Positions 14,829-21,873 of a stretch of DNA of 24,338 nt are shown one piece after another (position 1 is the stretch's first letter; every line of letters begins with the position of its first letter). Under the pieces are notes generated by a model. That model worked only from the letters and a program-made list of their open reading frames with translations. It had not been told where the DNA came from and did no database searches. Location: positions 1-24,338 of the forward strand of contig NZ_JAPJNQ010000032.1 of NCBI RefSeq assembly GCF_030826625.1, read 5' to 3'. Source of the DNA: Corynebacterium sp. (lineage in GTDB: Bacteria > Actinomycetota > Actinomycetes > Mycobacteriales > Mycobacteriaceae). A program made the position numbers and the translations under genes.

Positions 14829-16061
14829 GTGAATGACGCTGTGAATGCTTCGAAAGGCACGCCGGACGGTACTGGTGCAGGAGCCGTTGGCAATGGCCAA
14901 GCTGAGAGCAATGGAACCGCCAGCAACATCGGTGCCAATGGAACCGTCAGCAACATCGGTGCCAATGGATCCGTCGTCAAGCCAACAGGCAAGAAAAAAC
15001 CGCGGATGACCTCCGTTGCGCTCGGCGCAATCCCCGTCGTCATCCTCGGGGCTTTGGTGAGCATGGACCATATTCCAGGGACTAATATTTCCCTCGCCGT
15101 GCCTTATGCAGCAGAGGGGAAGGGCCCGACGTTTAACACTTTGAGCGACGTTCACGGGACCCCGGTCGTTGATGTGACAGCGGGTGAGGGCTTCGAGGTG
15201 GATGAACACCCCAACGGCAATCTCAATATGACAACGGTTTCGGTGCGCACGAATATGACGGTGGCGCAGGCGTTTACACGCTGGATTGCTTCGGATGACA
15301 CCATGGTGCCGATCGAAAAGATTTATCCGCCGGGCACGAACCGAGAGCAGTTCCAGGAGCAAAATCAGGCAGCTTTTAGTGCGTCGGAGGCCGCTGCAAC
15401 GGTCGCAGCGATGAATTATCTCGATATCCCAACGCGCACCGCGATCGCGCAGGTGTTGGAGATTTCTGCAGGAAAAGACCAGCTTGCCGACGGCGACGTG
15501 CTCCACAAAGTGGATGGACAAGAGATTCATTCGCCGGAGGACGTGCAAAACGCGGTGCGTGGGCATAAGCCGAACGAGACCATTCACCTGGAGTTTGAAC
15601 GTGACGGCAAGCAACGAGAAGCAGACGTCGAACTGCTAGAAAATCCGCATGCGAAAGGCGAAGCATTATTGGGTATCACGATGACCTCTGTCCCGGATGC
15701 CGATATTGACGTTGCCTATAATTTGCAAGACGTTGGTGGCCCGTCGGCAGGGATGATTTTCTCGCTCGCGGTGATAGACAAGCTCAGCGAAGGTGATCTC
15801 ACCAGTGGGAAATTCGTCGCCGGGACCGGCACGATTGCCCCGAATTCTCAGGTGGGGCCCATCGGTGGAATAGCGCACAAAGTCGCGAAATCCGCGGAAG
15901 TCGGTGCGGAGTTGTTCTTAGCGCCGGCCGATAACTGTGCGGAAGCCACCAGCGTTGATCACGGCGATATGGTCATCGCGAAAGTGGAAACCCTCGACGA
16001 CGCGATCGCGGCCATGGATGCTTTTGCAAACGGCGACGACGTTGTTACCTGCGGTGAGTAG
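14829..16061 (+). CDS. Membrane-anchored PDZ/S16 Lon-like protease (Rv3194c-like)
   Basis: A protein of 410 residues if started at GTG 14829, or 351 if started at ATG 15006. The hydrophobic segment VALGAIPVVILGALV anchors it, with the remainder outside. A PDZ domain covers about 210-275 (LADGDVLHKVDGQEIHSPED). The Lon-type S16 domain has catalytic S306 in VGGPSAGM and K351 in GGIAHKVAKSAE, a 45-residue spacing typical of the Ser-Lys dyad. Rv3194c begins at the position of ATG 15006, so residues 1-59 are an extra Gly/Asn-rich cytosolic extension with an in-frame 27-bp repeat. I prefer GTG 14829 because of a suitably placed -10 box; the start remains uncertain. The gene probably cleaves envelope proteins; substrates are unknown. 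It diverges from the DUF2342 gene. Confidence 0.85.
   Translation: MNDAVNASKGTPDGTGAGAVGNGQAESNGTASNIGANGTVSNIGANGSVVKPTGKKKPRMTSVALGAIPVVILGALVSMDHIPGTNISLAVPYAAEGKGPTFNTLSDVHGTPVVDVTAGEGFEVDEHPNGNLNMTTVSVRTNMTVAQAFTRWIASDDTMVPIEKIYPPGTNREQFQEQNQAAFSASEAAATVAAMNYLDIPTRTAIAQVLEISAGKDQLADGDVLHKVDGQEIHSPEDVQNAVRGHKPNETIHLEFERDGKQREADVELLENPHAKGEALLGITMTSVPDADIDVAYNLQDVGGPSAGMIFSLAVIDKLSEGDLTSGKFVAGTGTIAPNSQVGPIGGIAHKVAKSAEVGAELFLAPADNCAEATSVDHGDMVIAKVETLDDAIAAMDAFANGDDVVTCGE
14910..14975 (+). repeat. 27-bp tandem repeat in the N-terminal extension of the Lon-like protease
   Basis: Two 27-bp units (14910-14936 and 14937-14963) differ by a single C/T and are followed by a partial 12-bp third unit. 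In frame they encode NGTASNIGA and NGTVSNIGA, then NGSV. The unit length is a multiple of three, so copy number can change without breaking the frame. Confidence 0.85.
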
Positions 16062-16130
16062 AGCAGTCACCGGGCCGCAGCACTAGGCTCGGGCAGTGGG
16101 GCCGGCGGTGAGACCAGGCACAGATTGGGG

Positions 16131-16859
16131 TTAGCTGACTAGTCCGAGCTCTTTGATCTTTTTCTCCGGTTCTTCGGCGTCACCAGAGATCATGTGTTGC
16201 ATGACCAGCCCGGATTCCGTATTCACCACCGTAATGATTGCGGTGGAACCCAGCGAGGACCACCCAACGACGCGATCGCCGGAATCGTCAACGACCTGCG
16301 AGGTGCGTAGTTCCGTCAGTGTTTGCAAAGTAGAGACGGCCTTGGAAGTGGATTCGGTGAACTGGAATTGGCCCACCGATGCGCCCGAGCAGTTGTAATA
16401 GCTTTGCATGCCGACGGATTCGCAGGAATCGAATTGCTCAAACAATGAGCGTGGAACTAATTCGCCGAAGACTTCATAGGCGTTAGCTACCGATTCGGGC
16501 ATTACCCCGTTTGCTCGGCTTGCGGTCGCGCTGCTTGTCGACGTTGCCGTGGATGTTGCACTGGCGTTGCCCGAATCAGCGGCGGTGCTTGTGTTGGTGC
16601 GTGACGAGTGCGCTGCATTGCTGCTCGTGCTCGTGGTGCTTGACGACGAACTGGTGGTGCTAGTCGACGTGTTTGAGCTGGTTTCTTCTGCCGTGGTGGG
16701 AGTCGTTGATGTTTCCGTCGTGGTGGACGTCGATGGCTTCGCAGAGGCGTCGACATCGTCGTCGGAAGCGCACGCGACCAGCGCTAGCGGCAGGGCTGCG
16801 GTGGCTGCGAGGGTGGCAGCGCGCGTGGTGAGTGTGCGAGCAGAAAACATGGCGGACAC
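16131..16859 (-). CDS. Ser/Thr-rich lipoprotein of unknown function
   Basis: A 242-residue protein with a lipoprotein signal: Arg at 8 and 13, a hydrophobic Ala/Leu core, and lipobox LVAC with C30 as the lipidated residue. Residues about 31-120 are almost only Ser, Thr and Ala, with Asn, Glu and Asp, a likely extended and possibly O-glycosylated cell-wall spacer. The C-terminal 120 residues form a small domain with two cysteines (DSCESVG and YYNCSG) that may form a disulfide. I chose GTG 16859 because GGGAG lies 5 nt upstream; ATG 16850 and ATG 16889 are alternatives. It converges on the Lon-like protease gene and follows the PPA1309 gene. I do not recognise the C-terminal domain. Confidence 0.8.
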   Translation of the reverse strand: MSAMFSARTLTTRAATLAATAALPLALVACASDDDVDASAKPSTSTTTETSTTPTTAEETSSNTSTSTTSSSSSTTSTSSNAAHSSRTNTSTAADSGNASATSTATSTSSATASRANGVMPESVANAYEVFGELVPRSLFEQFDSCESVGMQSYYNCSGASVGQFQFTESTSKAVSTLQTLTELRTSQVVDDSGDRVVGWSSLGSTAIITVVNTESGLVMQHMISGDAEEPEKKIKELGLVS

Positions 16860-16864
16860 GAAAA

Positions 16865-16869
16865 CTCCC
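16865..16869 (-). promoter_or_regulatory. Shine-Dalgarno that decides the lipoprotein start
   Basis: GGGAG on the minus strand, 5 nt before GTG 16859. It is too far (14 nt) from the ATG at 16850 and lies inside the coding sequence of the longer ATG 16889 version. Confidence 0.6.
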
Positions 16870-16878
16870 GGGGTCGGT

Positions 16879-16913
16879 AAAAGTTTCAACCTTTTATTGA
16901 GACTAGTGAAACT
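16879..16913 (-). terminator. Weak terminator-like hairpin after the PPA1309 gene
   Basis: On the minus strand AGTTTCA and TGAAACT form a 7-bp stem around an 18-nt loop immediately after the TAG, and the 3' arm runs into TTTT. The stem is AT-rich and the loop large, so termination may be partial. It separates the PPA1309 gene from the lipoprotein gene. Confidence 0.35.
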
Positions 16914-17459
16914 CTAGAGTACGTCATCGCTGCTCTGGTTGAGGCCATGCCGTAAAGCTGCGATAACACCCGGTGCGATTCCTGGGCCGCCGCGCAATTG
17001 CACGTCGTCTTCGGCGAAGGGGCCGGCGGCCGCTAATTCTTCTTCTGTGGGTCGCAACTGCAGCAAGGTTTGTTCAATCTCGTCGGCCGCGTACTCGTCG
17101 CGAATGACCCCGGAAAACAACCGCGCCGGGCGGGGCTCGGAATCGCGCGAATCCGCGGTGTCTTTGAACTTGATTTCCTGTGCCAACACCGCGCCAACGA
17201 CGTTGTCCGGCCAGACCACGCGTGAGACATAATCTGCTAAATGCTCTGAACCGGGCTCAATGTTATTGGGTAGATCGTCCTGCACCACCAGCGTCAGGGG
17301 AGCTGAGTCGTCGAAATCGACCATCTGGCTCGCCAACAGGCTCGTCGGCACCAACGCGAACAAGGTGGGCGGACAATCCCATCCCTCGGGGTGGATAAAG
17401 TCTACGGCTTCCATCATCGCTCGGTTCAGCATTGGCTGGGTTATCTGTTGCTTGTTCAT
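16914..17459 (-). CDS. PPA1309 family protein
   Basis: A 181-residue soluble protein without signal peptide or membrane segment. Features include an N-terminal MNRAMMEAVDFIHPEGWD-type pattern, the segment PPTLFALVPTSLL, and a conserved-looking VVWPDNVVGAVLAQEI core, which fit the actinobacterial PPA1309 family of unknown function, usually found beside UPF0182 genes. AAGGA lies about 9 nt upstream of the ATG. It diverges from the UPF0182 gene, the arrangement seen in other actinobacteria. The C-terminus has GGPGIAPGVIAALRHGL, a possible conserved tail. No catalytic motif can be pointed out. Confidence 0.75.
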   Translation of the reverse strand: MNKQQITQPMLNRAMMEAVDFIHPEGWDCPPTLFALVPTSLLASQMVDFDDSAPLTLVVQDDLPNNIEPGSEHLADYVSRVVWPDNVVGAVLAQEIKFKDTADSRDSEPRPARLFSGVIRDEYAADEIEQTLLQLRPTEEELAAAGPFAEDDVQLRGGPGIAPGVIAALRHGLNQSSDDVL

Positions 17460-17508
17460 CTTGCTGGTGTCCTTTTGTTTCGGTCTACTATTGCCTAAGC
17501 TAGATCAC

Positions 17509-17514
17509 TATAAC
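17509..17514 (+). promoter_or_regulatory. Candidate -10 region of the UPF0182 gene
   Basis: TATAAC lies 23 nt upstream of the AAAGGAG ribosome site. It deviates from TANNNT at the last base, and TAAGCT at 17496 is an alternative. No clear -35 is seen. Confidence 0.3.
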
Positions 17515-17537
17515 GCTTTCCATTTTTCGATAATTTT

Positions 17538-17544
17538 AAAGGAG
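17538..17544 (+). promoter_or_regulatory. Strong Shine-Dalgarno deciding a TTG start for UPF0182
   Basis: AAAGGAG is a near-perfect anti-16S match. The in-frame TTG at 17551 lies 6 nt downstream, while the first ATG (17584) is 39 nt away and has no comparable site. Confidence 0.7.
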
Positions 17545-17550
17545 TTGGAC

Positions 17551-20500
17551 TTGGCTGGCAGCCTTAACCAACCTTCACCTACTATGCGTAAACCGCCACG
17601 GTTTTTGTCGTGGATTATCGGCATCATCGTGGTGCTCTTTGCGTTCGGCCCGTTGGTGGTGTCGCTGTACACCGATTGGCAATGGTTTGGTGAAGTCGAT
17701 TTCCGCGGGGTGTATACCACCGCGATCATTACCCGCATTGTTCTGTTTTTCATCTTTGCCATTGTCGCCGGCCTGGTTACCTTCCTGGTCGGGTGGCTGA
17801 CGTGGAGAAATCGGCCGACCGATGTCTCGATGGCCGATGTGAACTCGCCGGTGTATCAGTACCGCGATTCCATTGCGGCGACGATGCGCAAATTCCTCTA
17901 CGGTGCACCGCTGGTTATCGCATTAGCGGCAGGATTTTTGGGCCAAGGCTATTGGCGCACCGTCCTGCTGTTTTTGAATGGCGGGGACTTCGGCCGTGAA
18001 GATGCTGAGTTCGGCATGGACTTGGGCTTTTATGCCTTTAGCCTGCCGCTTTTCAACATCGTGGTGTCGTCGCTGGGCGTGCTGCTGATTTTGTGCTTTT
18101 TGGTCTCGCTGATTGGCTATTACATCCTTGGTGGGATCCGCGTAGGTAGCCAAGCTGCCGGAGTAAAGGGATCAGTTTCCAAGCCAGCTCGCATCCAGCT
18201 CGCTGTGATCGCCGGGTTGTGGATGCTGGTGCAGGTTGCCAGCTATTTCTTGGATCGCTACACGATTCTGTTTAACCAGCACGACATTTTCGCCGGTGCT
18301 TCGTTTACCAACTTGCACGCGGATCTGCCCGCCAAGATCATTCTGATCGTGGTTTCTGCGTTGGTGGCTGTGGCTTTCTTCATGGCGATCGTGATTAAGG
18401 ATCTGCGCATTCCAGGTCTTGCTGTGGTGCTGATGTTGGTGACTTCCATCGCTGTGGGGACCGCATGGCCGCTGCTGATGGAGCAGTTCTCCGTCCAACC
18501 GAACCGCGCGTTGAAAGAAGCGCAGTCGATTGAACGTAACATCGCTGCCACCCGTTTCGCCTACAACATTGATGACACCAACGTGGAGTACGAAACCAAC
18601 TGGGGTGCTGGTCAGGTTTCTGACGACGATGTCGCTGCCGACGAGCACACCATCTCCAACTTGCGTTTGTTGGACCCAGATATTCTGGCGCCGACGTTTA
18701 CCCAGCAACAGCAGCTGCGTAACTTCTACGGCTTCCCTGATGTGTTGTCCATGGATCGCTATGAGATCGACGGGGAACAGCGCGACTTCGTCGTCGCCGC
18801 GCGTGAGCTCGACCCGAATGCGCTGCGCGAAAACCAGCGCTCGTGGATCAACCGCCACACGGTCTACACCCACGGCAATGGTTTTGTAGCGGCACAAGCC
18901 AACACCATTAATGAGGCCGCGGAATCTGCCGGTTCCACCCGTGGTGGTTTCCCGGTATATACCGTGTCTGATTTGCAGACCTTGGCTTCCCGTGCCGAGG
19001 ACGAAGATGCTGAAGAACTCGGCATCAAGGTGGATCAGCCGCGCGTTTACTACGGCCCGGTTATTGCCTCGGCGCAGGACGGGCTGGATTATGCAATTGT
19101 CGGCAACAACGGCAACGACGTGGAATACGACACCGATTCGTCCACCTACACCTATACCGGAGACGGCGGAGTTGGCATCGGTAACTGGTTTAGCCGTGCG
19201 ATCTATGCCGCGAAGTACCAGGAGATGAACTTCCTGCTGTCCGATCGTGTTGGTCCTGATTCTAAGATCTTGTATGACCGCGACCCACGTGCCCGCGTCG
19301 AAAAGGTGGCGCCATGGCTGACCACTGACTCGCACACCTACCCGGCTGTCGTTGATGGCAAGATTAAGTGGATCGTGGATGGCTACACCACCTTGGATGC
19401 GATGCCATACAGCACGGAAATGTCGCTGTCGCAGGCTACTCGTGACGCACTGAACCCGGATGGCACTGAGCAGCGTCTGATCAATGACCGCATCGGTTAT
19501 ATCCGTAATTCGGTGAAAGCCACCGTGGATGCCTACGACGGCACCGTGGAGCTTTACGAATTCGATACCGAGGATCCAGTGCTGGACGCGTGGCGCGGAG
19601 TATTCCCGGATACGGTGAAAGACGAGTCGGAGATTTCCGACGAGCTGCGCTCGCACTTCCGCTACCCAGAGGACATCTTCAAGGTGCAGCGCAACCTGCT
19701 GGCGCGCTACCACGTGGATGATCCAGGCGTGTACTTCTCGAACGACGCGTTTTGGTCGGTTCCGCTGGACCCAACGCAGCCGGAATCCCAGGAGCTGCCG
19801 CAGCCTCCGTACTACGTGATGGCGGCAGATCCGCAGAACCCGGATAAGTCCAGCTTCCAGATGGTGACCCCGTTCCGTGGTCTGGAACGTGAGTTCTTGT
19901 CCGCGCACATGACGGTGACTTCGGATCCGGATAACTACGGTGATATCACCGTCCGTGTCTTGCCGACGAACACACAGACGCAGGGTCCACGTCAGGCACA
20001 GGATGCCATGATGTCGTCTGACCAGGTAGCCCGCGACCGCGGCCTGTGGGAACGCACGAACGAGCTGTACAACGGTAACCTGCTAACTCTGCCTGTCGGC
20101 GGGGGAGAGGTGCTCTACCTGGAGCCGATCTACGCTGAGCGCAAGGATCAAGACTCGGCGTTCCCGAAGCTGTTGCGTGTGCTGGTTTCCTATAAGGGAC
20201 GCATCGGCTATGCGCCAACCATCGGTGAGGCCCTGGAGCAGGTAGGTATTGACTCGCAGGCGGCACAGGATATCGACCTGGTCGATGGTGACGAGGACAC
20301 TTCCCGTGGTTCCTCCGATGATGCTGATGCAGCTGATACTGCAGAGGCCGGTGCTTCGGCTTCCAGTGACAAAGATGCTGACTCGGATCGCGATTCCGCG
20401 GATCGCTCTGGTCCAACCCCACCAGCGAGTGGCGACGGCGTCGACGCGATCAACGACGCATTGCGTGAGCTGGAAAAGGCGCGGGATGGTTCCTTCGAGG

Positions 20501-20562
20501 AATACGGACGCGCGCTGGATCGCCTGGACCGTGCGGTGGAAAACTACCAGTCGCAGAACTAG
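17551..20562 (+). CDS. UPF0182 family large membrane protein (Rv3193c-like)
   Basis: A 1003-residue protein from the TTG at 17551. Seven hydrophobic segments lie in the first 310 residues (about 15-38, 61-83, 119-137, 163-195, 215-233, 262-283 and 288-310). A large extracytoplasmic region of about 600 residues follows, with motifs such as NFYGFPDVLSMDRYEIDG and PRVYYGPVI. A Ser/Asp/Ala-rich linker (about 920-960) and a final charged helix (ALRELEKARDGSFEEYGRAL), possibly a coiled coil, end the protein. Length and order agree with UPF0182 proteins of actinobacteria (about 990 residues); their function is unknown to me. A hairpin follows 60 nt after the stop. It diverges from the PPA1309 gene. 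Confidence 0.92.
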   Translation: MAGSLNQPSPTMRKPPRFLSWIIGIIVVLFAFGPLVVSLYTDWQWFGEVDFRGVYTTAIITRIVLFFIFAIVAGLVTFLVGWLTWRNRPTDVSMADVNSPVYQYRDSIAATMRKFLYGAPLVIALAAGFLGQGYWRTVLLFLNGGDFGREDAEFGMDLGFYAFSLPLFNIVVSSLGVLLILCFLVSLIGYYILGGIRVGSQAAGVKGSVSKPARIQLAVIAGLWMLVQVASYFLDRYTILFNQHDIFAGASFTNLHADLPAKIILIVVSALVAVAFFMAIVIKDLRIPGLAVVLMLVTSIAVGTAWPLLMEQFSVQPNRALKEAQSIERNIAATRFAYNIDDTNVEYETNWGAGQVSDDDVAADEHTISNLRLLDPDILAPTFTQQQQLRNFYGFPDVLSMDRYEIDGEQRDFVVAARELDPNALRENQRSWINRHTVYTHGNGFVAAQANTINEAAESAGSTRGGFPVYTVSDLQTLASRAEDEDAEELGIKVDQPRVYYGPVIASAQDGLDYAIVGNNGNDVEYDTDSSTYTYTGDGGVGIGNWFSRAIYAAKYQEMNFLLSDRVGPDSKILYDRDPRARVEKVAPWLTTDSHTYPAVVDGKIKWIVDGYTTLDAMPYSTEMSLSQATRDALNPDGTEQRLINDRIGYIRNSVKATVDAYDGTVELYEFDTEDPVLDAWRGVFPDTVKDESEISDELRSHFRYPEDIFKVQRNLLARYHVDDPGVYFSNDAFWSVPLDPTQPESQELPQPPYYVMAADPQNPDKSSFQMVTPFRGLEREFLSAHMTVTSDPDNYGDITVRVLPTNTQTQGPRQAQDAMMSSDQVARDRGLWERTNELYNGNLLTLPVGGGEVLYLEPIYAERKDQDSAFPKLLRVLVSYKGRIGYAPTIGEALEQVGIDSQAAQDIDLVDGDEDTSRGSSDDADAADTAEAGASASSDKDADSDRDSADRSGPTPPASGDGVDAINDALRELEKARDGSFEEYGRALDRLDRAVENYQSQN

Positions 20563-20621
20563 CGATAGCACGATTGGCAGCGATGCAACGTCAGTAAGAT
20601 ATTGCTCGCGAGATCGTTGAT

Positions 20622-20654
20622 AATCCCGCTGTGTGCCCAGCACATGGCGGGATT
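20622..20654 (+). terminator. Hairpin after the UPF0182 gene
   Basis: AATCCCGC and GCGGGATT form an 8-bp stem extended by TGTG/CACA with a 2-nt bulge, around the loop TGCCCAG. Only a short T-run (TT, then GG) follows, so it may be a Rho-assisted or bidirectional terminator. It isolates the tRNA gene from upstream transcription. Confidence 0.55.
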
Positions 20655-20682
20655 TGGTATATCTAGCGATGGTATGTATAGT
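20654..20682 (+). promoter_or_regulatory. Candidate promoter of the initiator tRNA gene
   Basis: TTGGTA (20654-20659) and TATAGT (20677-20682) are separated by 17 nt. Transcription would start near 20689, leaving a leader of about 77 nt ahead of the mature tRNA 5' end. Confidence 0.4.
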
Positions 20683-20765
20683 TACATGATGTCAGCAAGC
20701 GAGAGATCGCGAAGGTGTTCGAAAGTGGAAGCCTTCGGCTGGCAGATGAATTGAATATCATCCGA

Positions 20766-20842
20766 CGCGGGGTGGAGCAGCTCGGTAGCTCGCTGGGCTC
20801 ATAACCCAGAGGTCGCAAGTTCGAATCTTGTCCCCGCTACCA
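20766..20842 (+). tRNA. Initiator tRNA-fMet (CAT anticodon)
   Basis: A 77-nt cloverleaf with the anticodon CAT at 20800-20802. The acceptor stem begins CGCGGGG and ends CCCCGCT-A-CCA, so position 1 (C) faces position 72 (T) without a Watson-Crick pair, and the anticodon stem carries three consecutive G:C pairs (GGG/CCC) next to the loop. Both are hallmarks of the bacterial initiator. The T arm reads GCAAG-TTCGAAT-CTTGT. The CCA end is encoded. The sequence is near-identical in my memory to actinobacterial initiator tRNAs. Confidence 0.95.
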
Positions 20843-20855
20843 ATATTCAACGGAT

Positions 20856-20889
20856 TCCCCAGTGGTGCTTAGCGCCGCTGGGGATTTTT
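20856..20889 (+). terminator. Intrinsic terminator after tRNA-fMet
   Basis: TCCCCAG and CTGGGGA form a strong 7-bp stem, continued by TGG/GCC pairs, and are followed directly by TTTTT. It lies 13 nt after the tRNA CCA and shows all parts of a Rho-independent terminator. Confidence 0.8.
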
Positions 20890-20909
20890 CGTATACCTGT
20901 TTTCAAAGC

Positions 20910-20931
20910 GTACGGCATGCGTACGGCATGC
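20910..20931 (+). repeat. 11-bp tandem direct repeat upstream of the LysE gene
   Basis: GTACGGCATGC occurs twice in a row (20910-20920, 20921-20931). Each copy contains the palindrome GCATGC. The pair abuts the inverted repeat at 20931-20955, so the two together may form a compound operator, or mark a recent small duplication. Confidence 0.7.
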
Positions 20932-20955
20932 TCGAAATCTGGTCTTAATTTCGAG
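20931..20955 (+). promoter_or_regulatory. Perfect palindrome (possible operator) before the LysE gene
   Basis: CTCGAAAT and ATTTCGAG flank a 9-nt spacer. A possible -10 box, TAATTT (20946-20951), overlaps the right arm, so a bound regulator could block RNA polymerase. The site ends 28 nt before the GTG start. No regulator gene is adjacent, unlike the lysE-lysG pair of C. glutamicum. Confidence 0.5.
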
Positions 20956-20983
20956 TGTTCGCCTGATTAGATGGAGCACGTGA

Positions 20984-21616
20984 GTGGTAGCTGATTTTCT
21001 TAGTTGGGCCCTCGTTATGGCGATGCCGGGGCCTGATATTATCTCTATCGGCCTGCAAACCTCACGGTATGGTCTGCGTGCGGGGTTCTGGACGGCTCTC
21101 GGCGCTGCACTGGGAGTGGCGGTGTGGTCAGTGCTCTCGCTGGTTGGTATCGAGGCGTTACTGGTCGCTGTTCCTACCCTGCGAGTCGTGCTACCGCTGG
21201 TCGGCTGCGTGGTTCTCGTGATATTGGGCGTTCTGGCTCTCCGTGGCGCAGCAAGGCCAGCGCGCAATTACGTCGACCAAGTCGTGACAGAATCGACCCT
21301 TTCGACGCGATCGCCAGAGAACAGCACATGGGCTAAGTCGCTTCGATTGGGCTTTGTCACCAACATTTCGAATCCAAAGGCACTGGTTTTCTTTACCTCT
21401 TTCTTTACGCAGATGATGAGCCACTACACTGGGTTCAGCCAGAAATCCCTGGTTCTCGGCCTTCTGCTAGTGGTGACTCTGCTGGTATTTCTCATGATGT
21501 CCGTGCTGTTGAAAGCAGCAGCGAATTCGCCTTTGGCCCGAATTCCCGCTGTTCGTTTCCTGCCTGGCATTGTCTTCATTTCTATTGGTGTCTTCTATTT
21601 CTTCGAACTTGTCTAA
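20984..21616 (+). CDS. LysE/RhtB family amino-acid exporter
   Basis: A 210-residue membrane protein of the usual family length with about six hydrophobic segments. The family signature near the N-terminus is clear (ALVMAMPGPDIISIG, then SRYGLRAGFWTALGAALG), and the second conserved loop reads LGFVTNISNPKALVFF. Members export amino acids or related metabolites across the cytoplasmic membrane; the substrate cannot be read from the sequence. I chose GTG 20984, with GGAG 7 nt upstream; an out-of-frame GTG at 20980 stops at once. The segment before the MPGPD motif is shorter than in many homologues, but no earlier in-frame start is supported. It lies between the tRNA terminator and a YbaK-like remnant. 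Confidence 0.88.
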   Translation: MVADFLSWALVMAMPGPDIISIGLQTSRYGLRAGFWTALGAALGVAVWSVLSLVGIEALLVAVPTLRVVLPLVGCVVLVILGVLALRGAARPARNYVDQVVTESTLSTRSPENSTWAKSLRLGFVTNISNPKALVFFTSFFTQMMSHYTGFSQKSLVLGLLLVVTLLVFLMMSVLLKAAANSPLARIPAVRFLPGIVFISIGVFYFFELV

Positions 21617-21634
21617 ACAATAAAAAAGAAAACT

Positions 21635-21823
21635 ATGCGTGTTCTTCATGTCAGTCCTGATATTTCAGACACTGCGACCTTTTTGCAGGAGACTGGTGTT
21701 ACTGCGGAGCAAAGTCTGAATTCGATTGTGGTTTCTACCAAGATGTCAGGAAAGCGACATAACACTCTCGTTCTGGTTCCTGCCACTCATCGTTTAGATA
21801 GTAAAGGTCTCAAGCAGTTGTAG
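21635..21823 (+). pseudogene. Truncated YbaK/EbsC-type aminoacyl-tRNA deacylase remnant
   Basis: A 62-codon reading frame starting 18 nt after the LysE-family stop. The pattern FLQETGVTAEQSLNSIVVSTK followed by LVLVPATHRLDSKGLKQL resembles the middle of YbaK-type tRNA-editing domains (alpha helix, GV-x-x-x-Q, hydrophobic strand, then LVLV and a RLD-x-x-x-L segment). Those proteins have about 150-170 residues; here the first twenty or so and the whole C-terminal half, including the usual active-site region, are missing. The frame ends in TAG and no continuation is seen in the 50 bp before amn. It is probably a degraded gene; a real short peptide gene is less likely. Confidence 0.5.
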
Positions 21824-21861
21824 GGATTTACGTTCCTATCGAGTAGTGCTGGTTTTCGGTC

Positions 21862-21867
21862 TAGGCT
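21862..21867 (+). promoter_or_regulatory. -10 box for leaderless amn
   Basis: TAGGCT fits TANNNT and ends 6 nt before the ATG at 21874, placing the transcription start on the A of the start codon. No Shine-Dalgarno is present. A -35 element is not evident. Confidence 0.5.
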
Positions 21868-21873
21868 GAGATC

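Noticed and set aside
16067..16111. TCACCG-GGCC / GGCC-GG-CGGTGA pairing in the convergent gap between the Lon-like and lipoprotein genes
   Set aside because: The arms pair only with a 2-nt bulge around a loop of over 20 nt, and no T-run is present. It may be a bidirectional terminator but the evidence is weak.
18172..19908. A 578-codon open frame on the minus strand, antisense to the UPF0182 gene
   Set aside because: It lies wholly inside a well-supported gene, and its protein is rich in Arg, His and Val with no family pattern. It is a codon-bias mirror of the sense frame.
20689..20754. A 21-codon ORF between the UPF0182 hairpin and tRNA-fMet
   Set aside because: It has no ribosome site or family pattern, and it lies within the predicted tRNA precursor leader.
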